DNA of 64,000 nucleotides from an uncultured Porphyromonadaceae bacterium. GTDB lineage: Bacteria; Bacteroidota; Bacteroidia; Bacteroidales; Muribaculaceae. This document shows positions 1 to 8,915 of this stretch, in pieces (positions within the stretch are counted from its first letter, which is position 1; each line of letters starts with the position of its first letter). Below the pieces are notes generated by a model. That model was not told the DNA's origin. It was given only the letters and a program-made list of their open reading frames with translations, and did no database searches. Both the position numbers and the translations under genes were made by a program. The stretch lies in assembly GCA_947178215.1 (NCBI GenBank), contig CAMWXJ010000013.1:24906-88905 (forward strand), given 5' to 3'.

Positions 1-1
1 C

Positions 2-511
2 ACTCCCCGCTCTCTCGACGAATTTGACGCCATAAAGAGTGGCAAGGTGTTCTGCGTCACCGACTCTTTCGACACCAAGCTCCCCGCCGAGCGTGGCGAC
101 TATCTGGCCCACGCATCGCTCAAAGCCATCGATATTCTGAAAAACAATCCCAAAGGTTTCTTCCTGATGATTGAGGGCTCACAGCTCGATGACTACGGCC
201 ACTTCAACGACATCGACCTGCTCATGCAGGAGACCCACGACTTCGACCGCACTATCGGCGCCATATTTGACTGGGCGGCCAAGGACGGCGAGACACTCGT
301 CGTTGTCACCGCCGACCACGAGACAGGCGGCCTCACCCTCATCGACGGCGACTTGGAGCAGGGCAAGATTGTGTGCAAATTCTCAACCGGCGGCCACAGC
401 GGCACCATGGTGCCCGTCTACGCGTTCGGCCCCGGCGCAGAACGATTCACCGGCCTCTATGATAACACTGATGTCGCCTTAAAGATTATGGAACTTCTCA
501 ACCTCAAATAA
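2..511 (+). CDS. Alkaline phosphatase, C-terminal part (cut by window start)
   Basis: The reading frame is open from the first bases of the window to a TAA at 509-511, so the N-terminal part lies outside. The visible part carries alkaline phosphatase superfamily metal-site motifs: a GSQLDDYGH stretch, a DHETGG stretch and a GGHSG stretch near the C-terminus, which in this family hold the zinc ligands. The enzyme family removes phosphate from phosphomonoesters, normally in the periplasm. The next gene begins 20 bases downstream on the same strand, and four more follow with gaps of 3 to 29 bases, so it belongs to a phosphoester/glycan operon. Signal peptide and nucleophilic Ser/Thr are not visible. 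Family call is firm, substrate unknown. Confidence 0.9.
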   Translation, partial: TPRSLDEFDAIKSGKVFCVTDSFDTKLPAERGDYLAHASLKAIDILKNNPKGFFLMIEGSQLDDYGHFNDIDLLMQETHDFDRTIGAIFDWAAKDGETLVVVTADHETGGLTLIDGDLEQGKIVCKFSTGGHSGTMVPVYAFGPGAERFTGLYDNTDVALKIMELLNLK

Positions 512-531
512 TCCCCGACCCATATAACACG

Positions 532-2151
532 ATGCTCACCAAGACGGCAATAATCGCATCGGCCGCCACAGCCGCGCTGCTGCTCCCCTGCGGAGCGGCG
601 GCGCAGTCGTGCGGCAACGATGAGAAATATCACATTCCATACAAAAACACCTACGTCAAGGAGTCGCTCACGGCCGAGAACGAATTCCGCACCATGAAGC
701 CCGACTCAATACCGTTTGGCACCTTCGAGCAGGCGCGCGAGATACTCCCGTCACCTTTCTGGGAAGGGCACGACGACGAAATCGGTATGTACTGGAAGGC
801 ATGGGAGATTGCCGTGGCCAACCTGCGCCACCCACAGCCCGGCTCAGGGTTTGTGAGCACCTATATCGACACTGCCTACAACGGCAACATATTCATGTGG
901 GACTCATCTTTCATACTGATGTTTGCCCGCTACGGAGCGCGCTTTTTCCCGTATCAGCGCACTCTCGACAACTTCTACGCCAAGCAGCATCCCGACGGCT
1001 TCATATGCCGCGAGATTAAGGCCGACGGCGCCGACTGCTTCGAGCGCTACGACCCGACATCGACAGGGCCCAATCTCATGCCGTGGTGCGAACTCGTGTA
1101 TTACCACCAGTACGGCGACATCGATCGCCTGCACAAGATATTCGCGCCTCTCTGCGCCTACTACAAATGGCTTCGCCTCAACCACACATGGCAGAACGGC
1201 ACATACTGGTCGAGCGGCTGGGGCACAGGCATGGACAATATGCCGCGTGTGCCGGAAAGCTACAACCAGATATTCAGCCACGGCCACATGACCTGGCTCG
1301 ACACCAACCTGCAACAGATAATGACAGCCAATCAACTCCTGGAAATAGGCTTCTATATAGAGCGCTGGCAGGAGATTGAGGATTTTGAGGACGAGGCTCG
1401 CAACCTCACCCGCTATGTGGCTGACAACCTGTGGGACGAAAACACCGGCTTCCTATATGACCAGTATGCCGACGGTTCCCTCTGCCCCACCAAAGGTATA
1501 AGCGCATTCTGGGCGCTCCAGACACCCGGCCTGCTCGACAAGCAGCGCACGGAACGCCTTGTGGCCCATCTCTCCGACACCACCGAATTCAAGCGTCACG
1601 GCATGGTGCCGTCGCTCTCGGCCGACCACCCCAAGTACAAGGACAACGGCCGTTACTGGCAAGGGGGTATATGGCCGGGCACCAACTATATGGTAATCGA
1701 CGGCCTCTTCAAGAACGGCTACCGCGACCTCGCCCTCGATATTGCCCGCAACCACTATGGCCATGTGTTCAACGTCTACAAGGACACCGGCACGTTCTGG
1801 GAATACTACGCCCCGGAGAGCGACAGTCCCGGCTTCATGGCCCGCAAGAATTTCGTAGGCTGGACCGGACTCGTGCCGATAGCCGAGCTTATAGAATTTA
1901 TTTTCGGTATCCGCGCCGACTATGTGGAGAACGAGATAACGTGGGATATGTCGCTCACCGACGCCCACGGCATCGACCGCTATCCTTTCGGCCCCGATGG
2001 TATGATTTCGCTCAAAACTGCTAAGCGCTCATCAGCGTCGGCCGAACCACGCCTTACCGTAGACTCAAATGTGCCGTTTACCCTACGCGTGCTCTACGGC
2101 AAGAACAAGGAAAAGGTTGTCAAAGTAACCCCCGATGTCAAAAGCTATTGA
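532..2151 (+). CDS. Secreted MGH1/GH63-like (alpha/alpha)6-barrel glycoside hydrolase
   Basis: A 539-residue protein with an N-terminal signal peptide (hydrophobic run ending in an AAAQ-type cleavage site around residue 24). Motifs resemble GH63/GH37/MGH1-type inverting alpha-glycosidases: FMWDSSF near residue 122, WSSGWGTGMDN in the middle and WQGGIWPGTNY towards the C-terminus. These enzymes cleave alpha-linked gluco- or mannosides, including mannosylglycerate and trehalose in some members. The exact substrate cannot be read from sequence. It is flanked by phosphatases and ends 3 bases before the metallophosphoesterase gene, so translation is probably coupled. The context suggests removal of sugar from phosphorylated glycans or glycosylated polyols (inference). 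Confidence 0.8.
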   Translation: MLTKTAIIASAATAALLLPCGAAAQSCGNDEKYHIPYKNTYVKESLTAENEFRTMKPDSIPFGTFEQAREILPSPFWEGHDDEIGMYWKAWEIAVANLRHPQPGSGFVSTYIDTAYNGNIFMWDSSFILMFARYGARFFPYQRTLDNFYAKQHPDGFICREIKADGADCFERYDPTSTGPNLMPWCELVYYHQYGDIDRLHKIFAPLCAYYKWLRLNHTWQNGTYWSSGWGTGMDNMPRVPESYNQIFSHGHMTWLDTNLQQIMTANQLLEIGFYIERWQEIEDFEDEARNLTRYVADNLWDENTGFLYDQYADGSLCPTKGISAFWALQTPGLLDKQRTERLVAHLSDTTEFKRHGMVPSLSADHPKYKDNGRYWQGGIWPGTNYMVIDGLFKNGYRDLALDIARNHYGHVFNVYKDTGTFWEYYAPESDSPGFMARKNFVGWTGLVPIAELIEFIFGIRADYVENEITWDMSLTDAHGIDRYPFGPDGMISLKTAKRSSASAEPRLTVDSNVPFTLRVLYGKNKEKVVKVTPDVKSY

Positions 2152-2154
2152 TTC

Positions 2155-3654
2155 ATGAAAGTGCCCAGACTCATTGCCGCCCTTCTGATTGCCGCCGCCG
2201 CGATAACGGTAGCATCGTGCGGCAAAAACGCTTCTCCTGACGGCGCTATGCAGTCCAAGTTGCAGTTCAACTCCGAGGGGCGACTGCGTATAGCGCAGTT
2301 TACCGACATTCACTGGAACCCGCGTGCCGCCAACTGCGATACTACGGAGGCCACTATACGCGCGGTGGTAGCCGCCTCACACCCCGACTTCGCGGTTCTG
2401 ACAGGCGACATAGTGACCGACGACCCTGCAATCGAGGGATGGAAAGATATTATCCGCATTTTCGAGGACCTCGAACTCCCCTTTACGGTAGAAATGGGCA
2501 ACCACGATGCCGAGCACATGTCGAAGGACTCGATTTACAGTCTCGTCACTGCCTCGCCGCTCTATGTGGGCGACCGCGGCCCGACCGACATACACGGCTA
2601 TGGCAACTGCGCGTTGCCGGTCGCCGCATCCGACGGCTCGGGGCGCACCGCCGCCGTTATCTACACCATCGACTCCAACGACTATCAGCCGCGCGTGGAG
2701 CTTGGTCACTACGACTGGATTCACTTCGACCAGATAGCGTGGTACCGCGATTGCGCGGCCCGCTTCGCCGAGGCCAACGGAGGCAAGCCGGTGCCCTCGC
2801 TCGCTTTTTTCCACATCTGCCTGCCGGAATATGCCGAGATTACTGACGACCCCAAAACCTACGGCACGCGCGACGAAGGAGCGGGCGCTCCCGCCGACAT
2901 CAACTCAGGCCTGTTCGCATCCATGGCCGAGAAGGGCGACATCATGGGCATCTTCACCGGCCATGACCACGACAACGACTATATAGGCATGCTTCGCGGC
3001 GTGGCTCTCGGCTTCGGCAGGGTGAGCGGCACGGAGGCTTACGGCGACCTCAAGAGAGGGGCACGCATAATCGATCTCTACGAGGGGCAGCGTAAATTTG
3101 ACACCTACATAGTGACTCCCGACGGACGCGAGCCGGCATGGTACTACCCGTCGGCCATAAATCAGGCCGAGGAGGAGGCTGCGACATATCTCCCCGCCCT
3201 TGCCGCGCAGCCCACCACGGAAAACGGCGTGGACTTCGTGTATTACGAGGGCCCTGACATCAAGGGCACCGTCGACAGCATCGTCTACAAAGGCACTGAG
3301 GTGCTTCGCGGAGCAACATCCAACTTCGATATTGGCGGCGCACGCGTCGACGACCATTTCGCTTTCAAATTCCGTTCACTCCTCCGAGTGCCACGACGCG
3401 GCATATACCGCTTCTACACCTACTCCGACGACGGCTCCGTGCTACGCGTCGACGGCACCAAAGTGGTTGACAACGACGGCGGCCACAGCGCGCGCCGACG
3501 CGAAGGCAGCATCGCTCTCGAAGCCGGGCTGCACCTTGTGGAGGTCGACTACATTGAAAATTACATGGGTCAGGAGCTTGAAGTGGGATTCACATCGCGC
3601 GACATCCCCGAGACAGTAATCCCCGACTCGCTCCTTTTCCGCCCAGGGAAGTGA
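2155..3654 (+). CDS. Metallophosphoesterase lipoprotein with C-terminal PA14 domain
   Basis: A 499-residue protein. Residues 1-22 form a lipoprotein signal (lipobox VASC, Cys22). Residues about 45-340 carry calcineurin-like dimetal motifs: DIH (51-53), TGD (83-85), GNHD (115-118), a lone His (220) and GHDHD (269-273), with the spacing of Dcr2/purple-acid-phosphatase-like enzymes. Residues about 355-495 look like a PA14 carbohydrate-binding beta-barrel (YRFYTYSDDGS and a DNDGGH stretch). Expected role: a surface or periplasmic phosphatase tethered to a glycan substrate. It begins 3 bases after the glycosidase stop and is followed 29 bases later by another phosphodiesterase-like gene. The domain fusion supports action on phosphorylated carbohydrate. 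Confidence 0.87.
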   Translation: MKVPRLIAALLIAAAAITVASCGKNASPDGAMQSKLQFNSEGRLRIAQFTDIHWNPRAANCDTTEATIRAVVAASHPDFAVLTGDIVTDDPAIEGWKDIIRIFEDLELPFTVEMGNHDAEHMSKDSIYSLVTASPLYVGDRGPTDIHGYGNCALPVAASDGSGRTAAVIYTIDSNDYQPRVELGHYDWIHFDQIAWYRDCAARFAEANGGKPVPSLAFFHICLPEYAEITDDPKTYGTRDEGAGAPADINSGLFASMAEKGDIMGIFTGHDHDNDYIGMLRGVALGFGRVSGTEAYGDLKRGARIIDLYEGQRKFDTYIVTPDGREPAWYYPSAINQAEEEAATYLPALAAQPTTENGVDFVYYEGPDIKGTVDSIVYKGTEVLRGATSNFDIGGARVDDHFAFKFRSLLRVPRRGIYRFYTYSDDGSVLRVDGTKVVDNDGGHSARRREGSIALEAGLHLVEVDYIENYMGQELEVGFTSRDIPETVIPDSLLFRPGK

Positions 3655-3683
3655 GCATATACCTATCATAAGATCATAACGCA

Positions 3684-4535
3684 ATGAAGATATTCAGCCT
3701 ATCAGCAATAGCCCTCGCAGCGATAGCCTCACTGACAGCTTGCAACAGCGGTCAGTCAACCTCGGCCCAGGCAGCCCAAGCCGCCGATACGACTATCACC
3801 GTACCATACTACAACGCATTCTCCCACAACGACTATATGCGTCGTCACCCGCTTGCCGACGCGCTCGCCGCCGGCTTCAACTGCGTTGAGGCTGACTGCT
3901 ATCTCGTTGACGGCCGCTTTGTCGTGGCCCACGACCTGCCCGCCGACACCGCCCGCTACCGCTATCTCGAAGAGCTGTATCTGCAACCGCTCTTCGACCG
4001 CATCGAGGCCAACGGCGGCAAAGTATATCCCGGAGCCGAACGCCCCTTTTATCTGATGATAGACATCAAGCGCGACGGCGACAACTTCTATACCGCCCTG
4101 CGCCCGTTGCTCGAAGCAAATGCCGACAAGTTTTGTAGTGTCGACACTGCGGGCAATTTCAACGAAGGCCCTATTCTGCTTTTCTTCTCCGGCGCACGCC
4201 CTATGCAGACACTCCCCGCGCAGACATCGACACGCTACGCTTTCCTTGACGGCAACTTCGAGGAGCTTGGCAAGGATATTCCCGCCTCGCTCATGCCCGT
4301 GGTGAGCGACGATTACCGCGACTACCTCCACTGGAACGGCTTCGGCACCATGACCGACTCCGACCTCAAAGTGATGCGCGACCTCATAGCCGGAGCACAC
4401 GCCGAGGGTAAGATGATTCGCTTCTGGGGCGCTCCCGACACCGAGTCGTGGGCGCGGCTCCAACTCGCGGAGGGGGTCGACATTGTGGGCGTTGACAATC
4501 TCGGCGCTCTCGCCGGTATTCTTTCGGAGCAATAA
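3684..4535 (+). CDS. GDPD / PI-PLC-like phosphodiesterase lipoprotein
   Basis: A 283-residue protein with a lipobox LTAC (Cys20). Residues 46-84 contain SHNDY, VEAD and VVAHD, the His/Glu/Asp/His pattern (H48, E69, D71, H83) that builds the active site of the TIM-barrel glycerophosphodiester phosphodiesterase / phosphatidylinositol phospholipase C group. Known members hydrolyse glycerophosphodiesters or inositol phospholipids with a Ca/Mg ion. The C-terminal half keeps barrel-like segments (RFWGAPDTES, VDIVGVDNL). Fourth gene of the operon, 29 bases after the metallophosphoesterase and 13 bases before the regulator gene. Substrate is inferred only; it could free a phosphomonoester for the neighbouring phosphatases. 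Confidence 0.82.
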   Translation: MKIFSLSAIALAAIASLTACNSGQSTSAQAAQAADTTITVPYYNAFSHNDYMRRHPLADALAAGFNCVEADCYLVDGRFVVAHDLPADTARYRYLEELYLQPLFDRIEANGGKVYPGAERPFYLMIDIKRDGDNFYTALRPLLEANADKFCSVDTAGNFNEGPILLFFSGARPMQTLPAQTSTRYAFLDGNFEELGKDIPASLMPVVSDDYRDYLHWNGFGTMTDSDLKVMRDLIAGAHAEGKMIRFWGAPDTESWARLQLAEGVDIVGVDNLGALAGILSEQ

Positions 4536-4548
4536 ATCTCTACGCCGG

Positions 4549-5727
4549 ATGATAAGGCTGGTATATCTCACCGACTATTCGGAGATGTACTCCTACCGAC
4601 TGCTCAAAGGCATCGTGGCCTATTCCAGGACCCATGAGCCGTGGGCGGTGAGCCGCATACCCTCGTCCTACAAGCTCACGGTGGGCTTCCGCCGCTTCGC
4701 CGAACAGGCGCGCCGCTGGAACGCCGACGCAGTGATAGGCCAGTTCGAGCCCGACGACGACGTTGAGATATTTGCACGCTACGGCATCACGGCCTATGCC
4801 CAGGACCATATCCGCCGCTTCTCGGCCATACCCAACATATCGGGCGACTATATCCCCACCGGACGCCACGCGGCCGACTTCTACGTGAGCAAAGGCTTCC
4901 GTTCGTTTGCCTTTCTCGGCGCCAAAGGGCGCGTGTGGAGCGACGAGCGCGCCATAGGCTTTTACCGACGTATTCACCAACTTGGATTCGGCCACTGTTT
5001 CAGCCGCTACGACGAGGACCTTAGCCGCCTCAACTCCTACTTCGACCGCGGACCACTGCTGGCGTGGCTGCGGTCGCTCCCGGCATCCACGGCAGTGTTT
5101 GCCTGCGACGACACCATGGCCAACAGGCTACTGGAGATATGCCAGCTCCACGGCATAAGCGTGCCGTCGCAAATCGCCGTGCTCGGTGTCGACAACGACG
5201 AGATAATCTCCACCCTCACCACCCCGCAGTTGTCGAGCATCAGCCTTGACGTGGAGAGCGCAGGCATGGAACTCGCATCAGTGCTGAGCCGCCACATAAG
5301 CGAGGGGCGTCGTTCGTCGCTTCCCGACATCATAGTGCGTCACGCCCATATCTTCGACCGCACGTCTACCGACTACTTCGACTCACGCGACCCTCACCTA
5401 CATACGGTCATGGAATACATACGCAATCACCTCACCGCCGACATTTCGGTGAGCGACCTTGTGCGCCTTGTGCCGCTGTCGCGCCGTTTGCTTGAAATTC
5501 GCTTCAAGGAAGCTACCAGTCAGTCGATTTACCAATATATCTTCAACAGCCGCCTGCAACTGTTTGCCGACAAACTCCTCAGCACCGATCACCCGATAGG
5601 CGTGCTGTGCGACTCATCCGGCCTCGGCGACCTTAAAAACGTCTCGCGCCAGTTCAAAGCCCGATACGGCATGACCCCCAGCGCCTACCGACGCGCCCAT
5701 TCCCCCGTCCCACTCCTGCTCACCTAA
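4549..5727 (+). CDS. XylR-type transcriptional regulator (LacI-like sugar-binding domain + AraC HTH)
   Basis: A 392-residue regulator starting at ATG 4549; an upstream in-frame start at 4483 would lie inside the preceding gene and is less likely. Residues 1-270 match the periplasmic-binding-protein-like sensor of LacI/XylR proteins (FACDDTMANRLLEIC, GVDNDEI), but without the LacI N-terminal HTH. The last 100 residues are an AraC-type double HTH (FNSRLQLFADKLL, QFKARYGMTPSAYRR). Such proteins bind a small sugar and activate the adjacent catabolic genes. It is the last gene of the phosphatase/glycosidase operon, which suggests local control and a sugar or sugar-phosphate product as inducer (inference). 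Confidence 0.88.
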   Translation: MIRLVYLTDYSEMYSYRLLKGIVAYSRTHEPWAVSRIPSSYKLTVGFRRFAEQARRWNADAVIGQFEPDDDVEIFARYGITAYAQDHIRRFSAIPNISGDYIPTGRHAADFYVSKGFRSFAFLGAKGRVWSDERAIGFYRRIHQLGFGHCFSRYDEDLSRLNSYFDRGPLLAWLRSLPASTAVFACDDTMANRLLEICQLHGISVPSQIAVLGVDNDEIISTLTTPQLSSISLDVESAGMELASVLSRHISEGRRSSLPDIIVRHAHIFDRTSTDYFDSRDPHLHTVMEYIRNHLTADISVSDLVRLVPLSRRLLEIRFKEATSQSIYQYIFNSRLQLFADKLLSTDHPIGVLCDSSGLGDLKNVSRQFKARYGMTPSAYRRAHSPVPLLLT

Positions 5728-5833
5728 CCCCTCTTCCCGCATCGTCGCCCACCGGTCCACTCAAATTCAGTGAGTCAGCCACACCTGAATATAGCCGAGA
5801 CTCGGTGGAGAATACTCAAATCCAGACAGGATA

Positions 5834-7521
5834 TCATCGCTTCACATTGCGGCGTTTGGGCGTGTAGTTGAAGCGCCACTGTGCGTGGAACATAAAATAG
5901 CGCGGCAGCACTGTGCGGTAAGTTTCAGTACGTCCCTGTGCATTCACCGTATATGATACATTGCTCAGGTCATGAAGAATGTCATAGCCATCGAGCATCA
6001 ACACCAGCATGCCTTTCAGGAGGCTCTTTGACAGTCGGGCGTTCAATACGAAATTGTCAGTATTGAGCGCCTCGTCAGTGAATCCCCGGCGGTTATACAT
6101 TGTCAGGTCTGCCGAAAGCTGGAAATTGGCCGGAAGCGTTGCTACGGCATTAAGTCCGGTGTTGAAATTCCATGTGTTCTGACTAATGAAATCTGTCCGG
6201 CCGGAGGTAAAGCGTGCAAACATGCCGTTGAAGTCGAGTCCAAGTTTGACTTTGGGAAACGAATAAGTACAATTCAACCCATAAGTCACATTGTTATCGA
6301 AGACTTTGCTGCGTGTAAGGCCGGAACCGTCCTGGCCTATCATGTCGACACTGGTTATGTGGCGAAGCTTCAATTTACTGCTTACATCGAAATTATTAAT
6401 ATGACGCACTATGTATCCATCGACAGAAGCATTCCAGTTGCCATCGACATTTATGTATCCTGAATGTCGGACACCCGTATTGGTATCGTAGTCGGATACC
6501 ATGGATATCGCATTGCCCAGATAACCATAGCTGACTCCGGCTGAAGCGTAGTTACCGCCGAAACCCTCCCCTTGTTTGAATAGGTAAGACTTGTCTTCAC
6601 CTGAAGGGCATCCTTGAGATCCGGATTGCCGTGAATTATAAACAGCGGATTAGTGGTATCCACATAATCTACCAGATTACTCATCAACGGTTCAATGGTT
6701 TTAAGATCCCATTGAAATGTCACATGGTGTCTGTCATTACTCCACTCTATATACGGATATGCTTCATGAAACAACAATTTATTTTTTCTGACAGTCGTAT
6801 GTATTTCTCCTCTGTCGTATTTCAATTCACGATGAGCTAATGTCATCGGAAATCTCAAGCTGAACCACCAATGATCCGATTGATGATCGAGTTCGATATT
6901 GAGTTTATGTAAGTGGCTTGTCTGTCGGCTTATGAAACTGTTTGACGGGTCAAACATCATATTTTCCATTGCCGACGGAAGTTGGCCAAGTGTCAGGTCG
7001 CCCTCCTGCAGCCGGTCTTCCATATAATGAAGCATCGAGGTAGTCCGGTTGTATTCATGTGTGTATCCATATTTCACGGACAATCCAACTCTTGATATAA
7101 GACGATTATATCCAATCTCCACACCCTCTTTATGATTGAAATCAGGATAATTTTTGTATCGTTGAGTCCTTGCTTCCGAATCGCCCATGCCATTACGGAA
7201 CCGGATATCAAAAGCTCGCACCTGTGTCTCTCGCTTATTACTGTAATCTCCATTCAATCCGAACGTAAATATGTCACCATTCAATGACAGTCTTTGTGTG
7301 ACCGAAAGTCCGGAATTCAGAGAATGACCTTTAACATGTAATGCGGAAAGTTCTCTGTTGAGCATTGTTTCAAGCACCTTGTCATTCTGCCCGGAGTATA
7401 ATCCCTCTATGAAAGAGGAGGTCACATCGTTATAATCCTGTGAGAATGTCGCGCTGACGTTGTTTGAATTCCTGTCCCAGTTCTGAGAGCTTCTCAATAA
7501 TGCCGAAGGAATGTCAATCAA
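5834..7521 (-). pseudogene. Remnant of outer-membrane beta-barrel (TonB-receptor-like) protein: 5'-truncated and frameshifted
   Basis: Two adjacent minus-strand frames encode the C-terminal barrel of one protein. The upstream frame (to 7521) ends out of register after a TYSNKG segment, and the natural continuation GFGGNYAS...NAISMVSDYD is found in the next frame. The shift maps to the CCCC run at 6568-6571, consistent with one lost base. An in-frame TGA lies about ten bases beyond 7521 and the MFS gene starts at 7624, so the signal peptide, CarboxypepD_reg domain and plug are missing. The remaining 560 or so residues resemble the barrel of the 954-residue receptor at 27219-30083 (both have a NPL-I--GNP-L segment). 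A sequencing error could explain the frameshift, but not the missing front. Confidence 0.8.
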
Positions 7522-7581
7522 ATATGCAGCAAAACATCACGGGAGGTGGGGAGGGGATTTCTGTTTTTGCGGAATTGTGAG

Positions 7582-7589
7582 TAATTTTG
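7582..7589 (+). promoter_or_regulatory. Bacteroidota -7 box upstream of MFS gene
   Basis: TAATTTTG matches the Bacteroidota -7 consensus TAnnTTTG and lies 34 bases before the ATG at 7624. A TTTTTG at 7564-7569 is nearer than the usual -33 spacing, so the -33 element is weak or different. Confidence 0.6.
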
Positions 7590-7623
7590 CAGCCCGAAAC
7601 GTATAAAGCGTTTCTTTTTCTTT

Positions 7624-8829
7624 ATGACCAATAGTGTACATTTCAGCAAGAAGTATTACCTTTTCCTTATCATTTTTCTGGGAATGTTGTCGGCTTTCGG
7701 CCCGTTTGTGACCGACATGTATCTTCCCACTCTCCCCTCGATGACAGAGGTGTTTGCCACCACTCCGTCGCTCGTGCAGATGGGCCTGGCAACAAGCATG
7801 ATAGGCCTGGCCGTAGGGCAGGTTTTCTTCGGACCGCTCAGCGACAAATACGGTCGCCGCAACATCCTCATGGCGGCAATGATACTTTTCGCCATATCCA
7901 CCCTGGCGAGCATCTACTCTCCCACCATCGAATTTTTCAATGCCTGCCGTTTTGTGCAGGGACTCGGCGGCGCGGGCGGCATCGTGCTATCCCGCTCCAT
8001 ATCCACCGACTGTTACTCGGGGCGCGAGCTTGCCAAGACCCTCGCCATAATTGGTGCCGTCAACGGCATAGCTCCTGTCACTGCGCCGGTTATCGGCGGC
8101 ATGGTAGCCAACTCTGTTGGCTGGCAGGGTATCTTCTGGATTCTGTTTGGCATAGGAGCCGTGCTACTGCTCATGTGTCTCGTATTCAAAGAATCGCTAC
8201 CTGTGGCACAGCGCCACACAGGGTCGGTGCTCAGCCTTATGTCGGCATTCCCCAAGCTGCTACATCTGAGTTATTTCCGCATCTACGTAGCGCTCTACGC
8301 CTTTGCCAACGGCGTGCTGTTTGCCTACATATCGTCGGCCTCATTCATCATCCAGAACTATTACGGCTTCTCTGAAATGACCTTTGCCGTCATCTTCGGC
8401 ATCAACGCCGTGGGCATCGGCATCGGCGCAGCCATGGCGCTAAAATTCAAGCGTCTGCCCAACGCGGCACTCTGCGGCGCGGCGGGCATCACCGCCGTGT
8501 CGCTCGCACAACTCGCGTGCTACAAGGCATTTGACATGTTTGCCGCCTTCGAGGGGCTTACATTCGTGATGCTCGTATTTCTCGGTCTGATATTCACCTC
8601 ATCGACCACCATGGCCATGGACGAGGGGCGCGAGTATGTGGGTGCGGCGTCGGCCATGTTCGGCGCAGCCGGATTCATGTTCGGCGGCATCGTGTCGCCG
8701 CTCGTGGGCATCGGCAACATCATGTCCACCACCCTTGTCATCATCGCAGTGTGCTCGCTCTTCGCGCTCCTTTTTGCTGCGACGGCGCGCCGACGCAAAG
8801 AGCCATCGACCACGTTGAACTATTTTTAA
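7624..8829 (+). CDS. Bcr/CflA-family MFS multidrug exporter
   Basis: A 401-residue, twelve-helix major facilitator. The start region (FGPFVTDMYLPTLPSM) is the hallmark of the Bcr/CflA drug:H+ antiporter subfamily, and motif A follows as GPLSDKYGRRN between helices 2 and 3. Motif C-like residues (NGIAPVTAPVIGGMV) occur in helix 5. Members export bicyclomycin, chloramphenicol or other small molecules with proton influx at the inner membrane. Single gene behind its own -7 box; the next gene has its own promoter immediately after the stop. Substrate unknown. Confidence 0.9.
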   Translation: MTNSVHFSKKYYLFLIIFLGMLSAFGPFVTDMYLPTLPSMTEVFATTPSLVQMGLATSMIGLAVGQVFFGPLSDKYGRRNILMAAMILFAISTLASIYSPTIEFFNACRFVQGLGGAGGIVLSRSISTDCYSGRELAKTLAIIGAVNGIAPVTAPVIGGMVANSVGWQGIFWILFGIGAVLLLMCLVFKESLPVAQRHTGSVLSLMSAFPKLLHLSYFRIYVALYAFANGVLFAYISSASFIIQNYYGFSEMTFAVIFGINAVGIGIGAAMALKFKRLPNAALCGAAGITAVSLAQLACYKAFDMFAAFEGLTFVMLVFLGLIFTSSTTMAMDEGREYVGAASAMFGAAGFMFGGIVSPLVGIGNIMSTTLVIIAVCSLFALLFAATARRRKEPSTTLNYF

Positions 8830-8862
8830 GGCGAGATTAGACGGCATAACGAGGTTTTTGTG

Positions 8863-8870
8863 TAATTTTG
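8863..8870 (+). promoter_or_regulatory. -7 box of the class A PBP gene
   Basis: TAATTTTG fits the TAnnTTTG consensus. It decides the start of the following gene: an in-frame ATG at 8868 falls inside this box, so the real start must be the ATG at 8916, about 40 bases downstream of the expected transcription start. Confidence 0.65.
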
Positions 8871-8915
8871 CAAACATATAGGCAGCAACATCACCCTCTC
8901 CTCCATCAACCTAAT

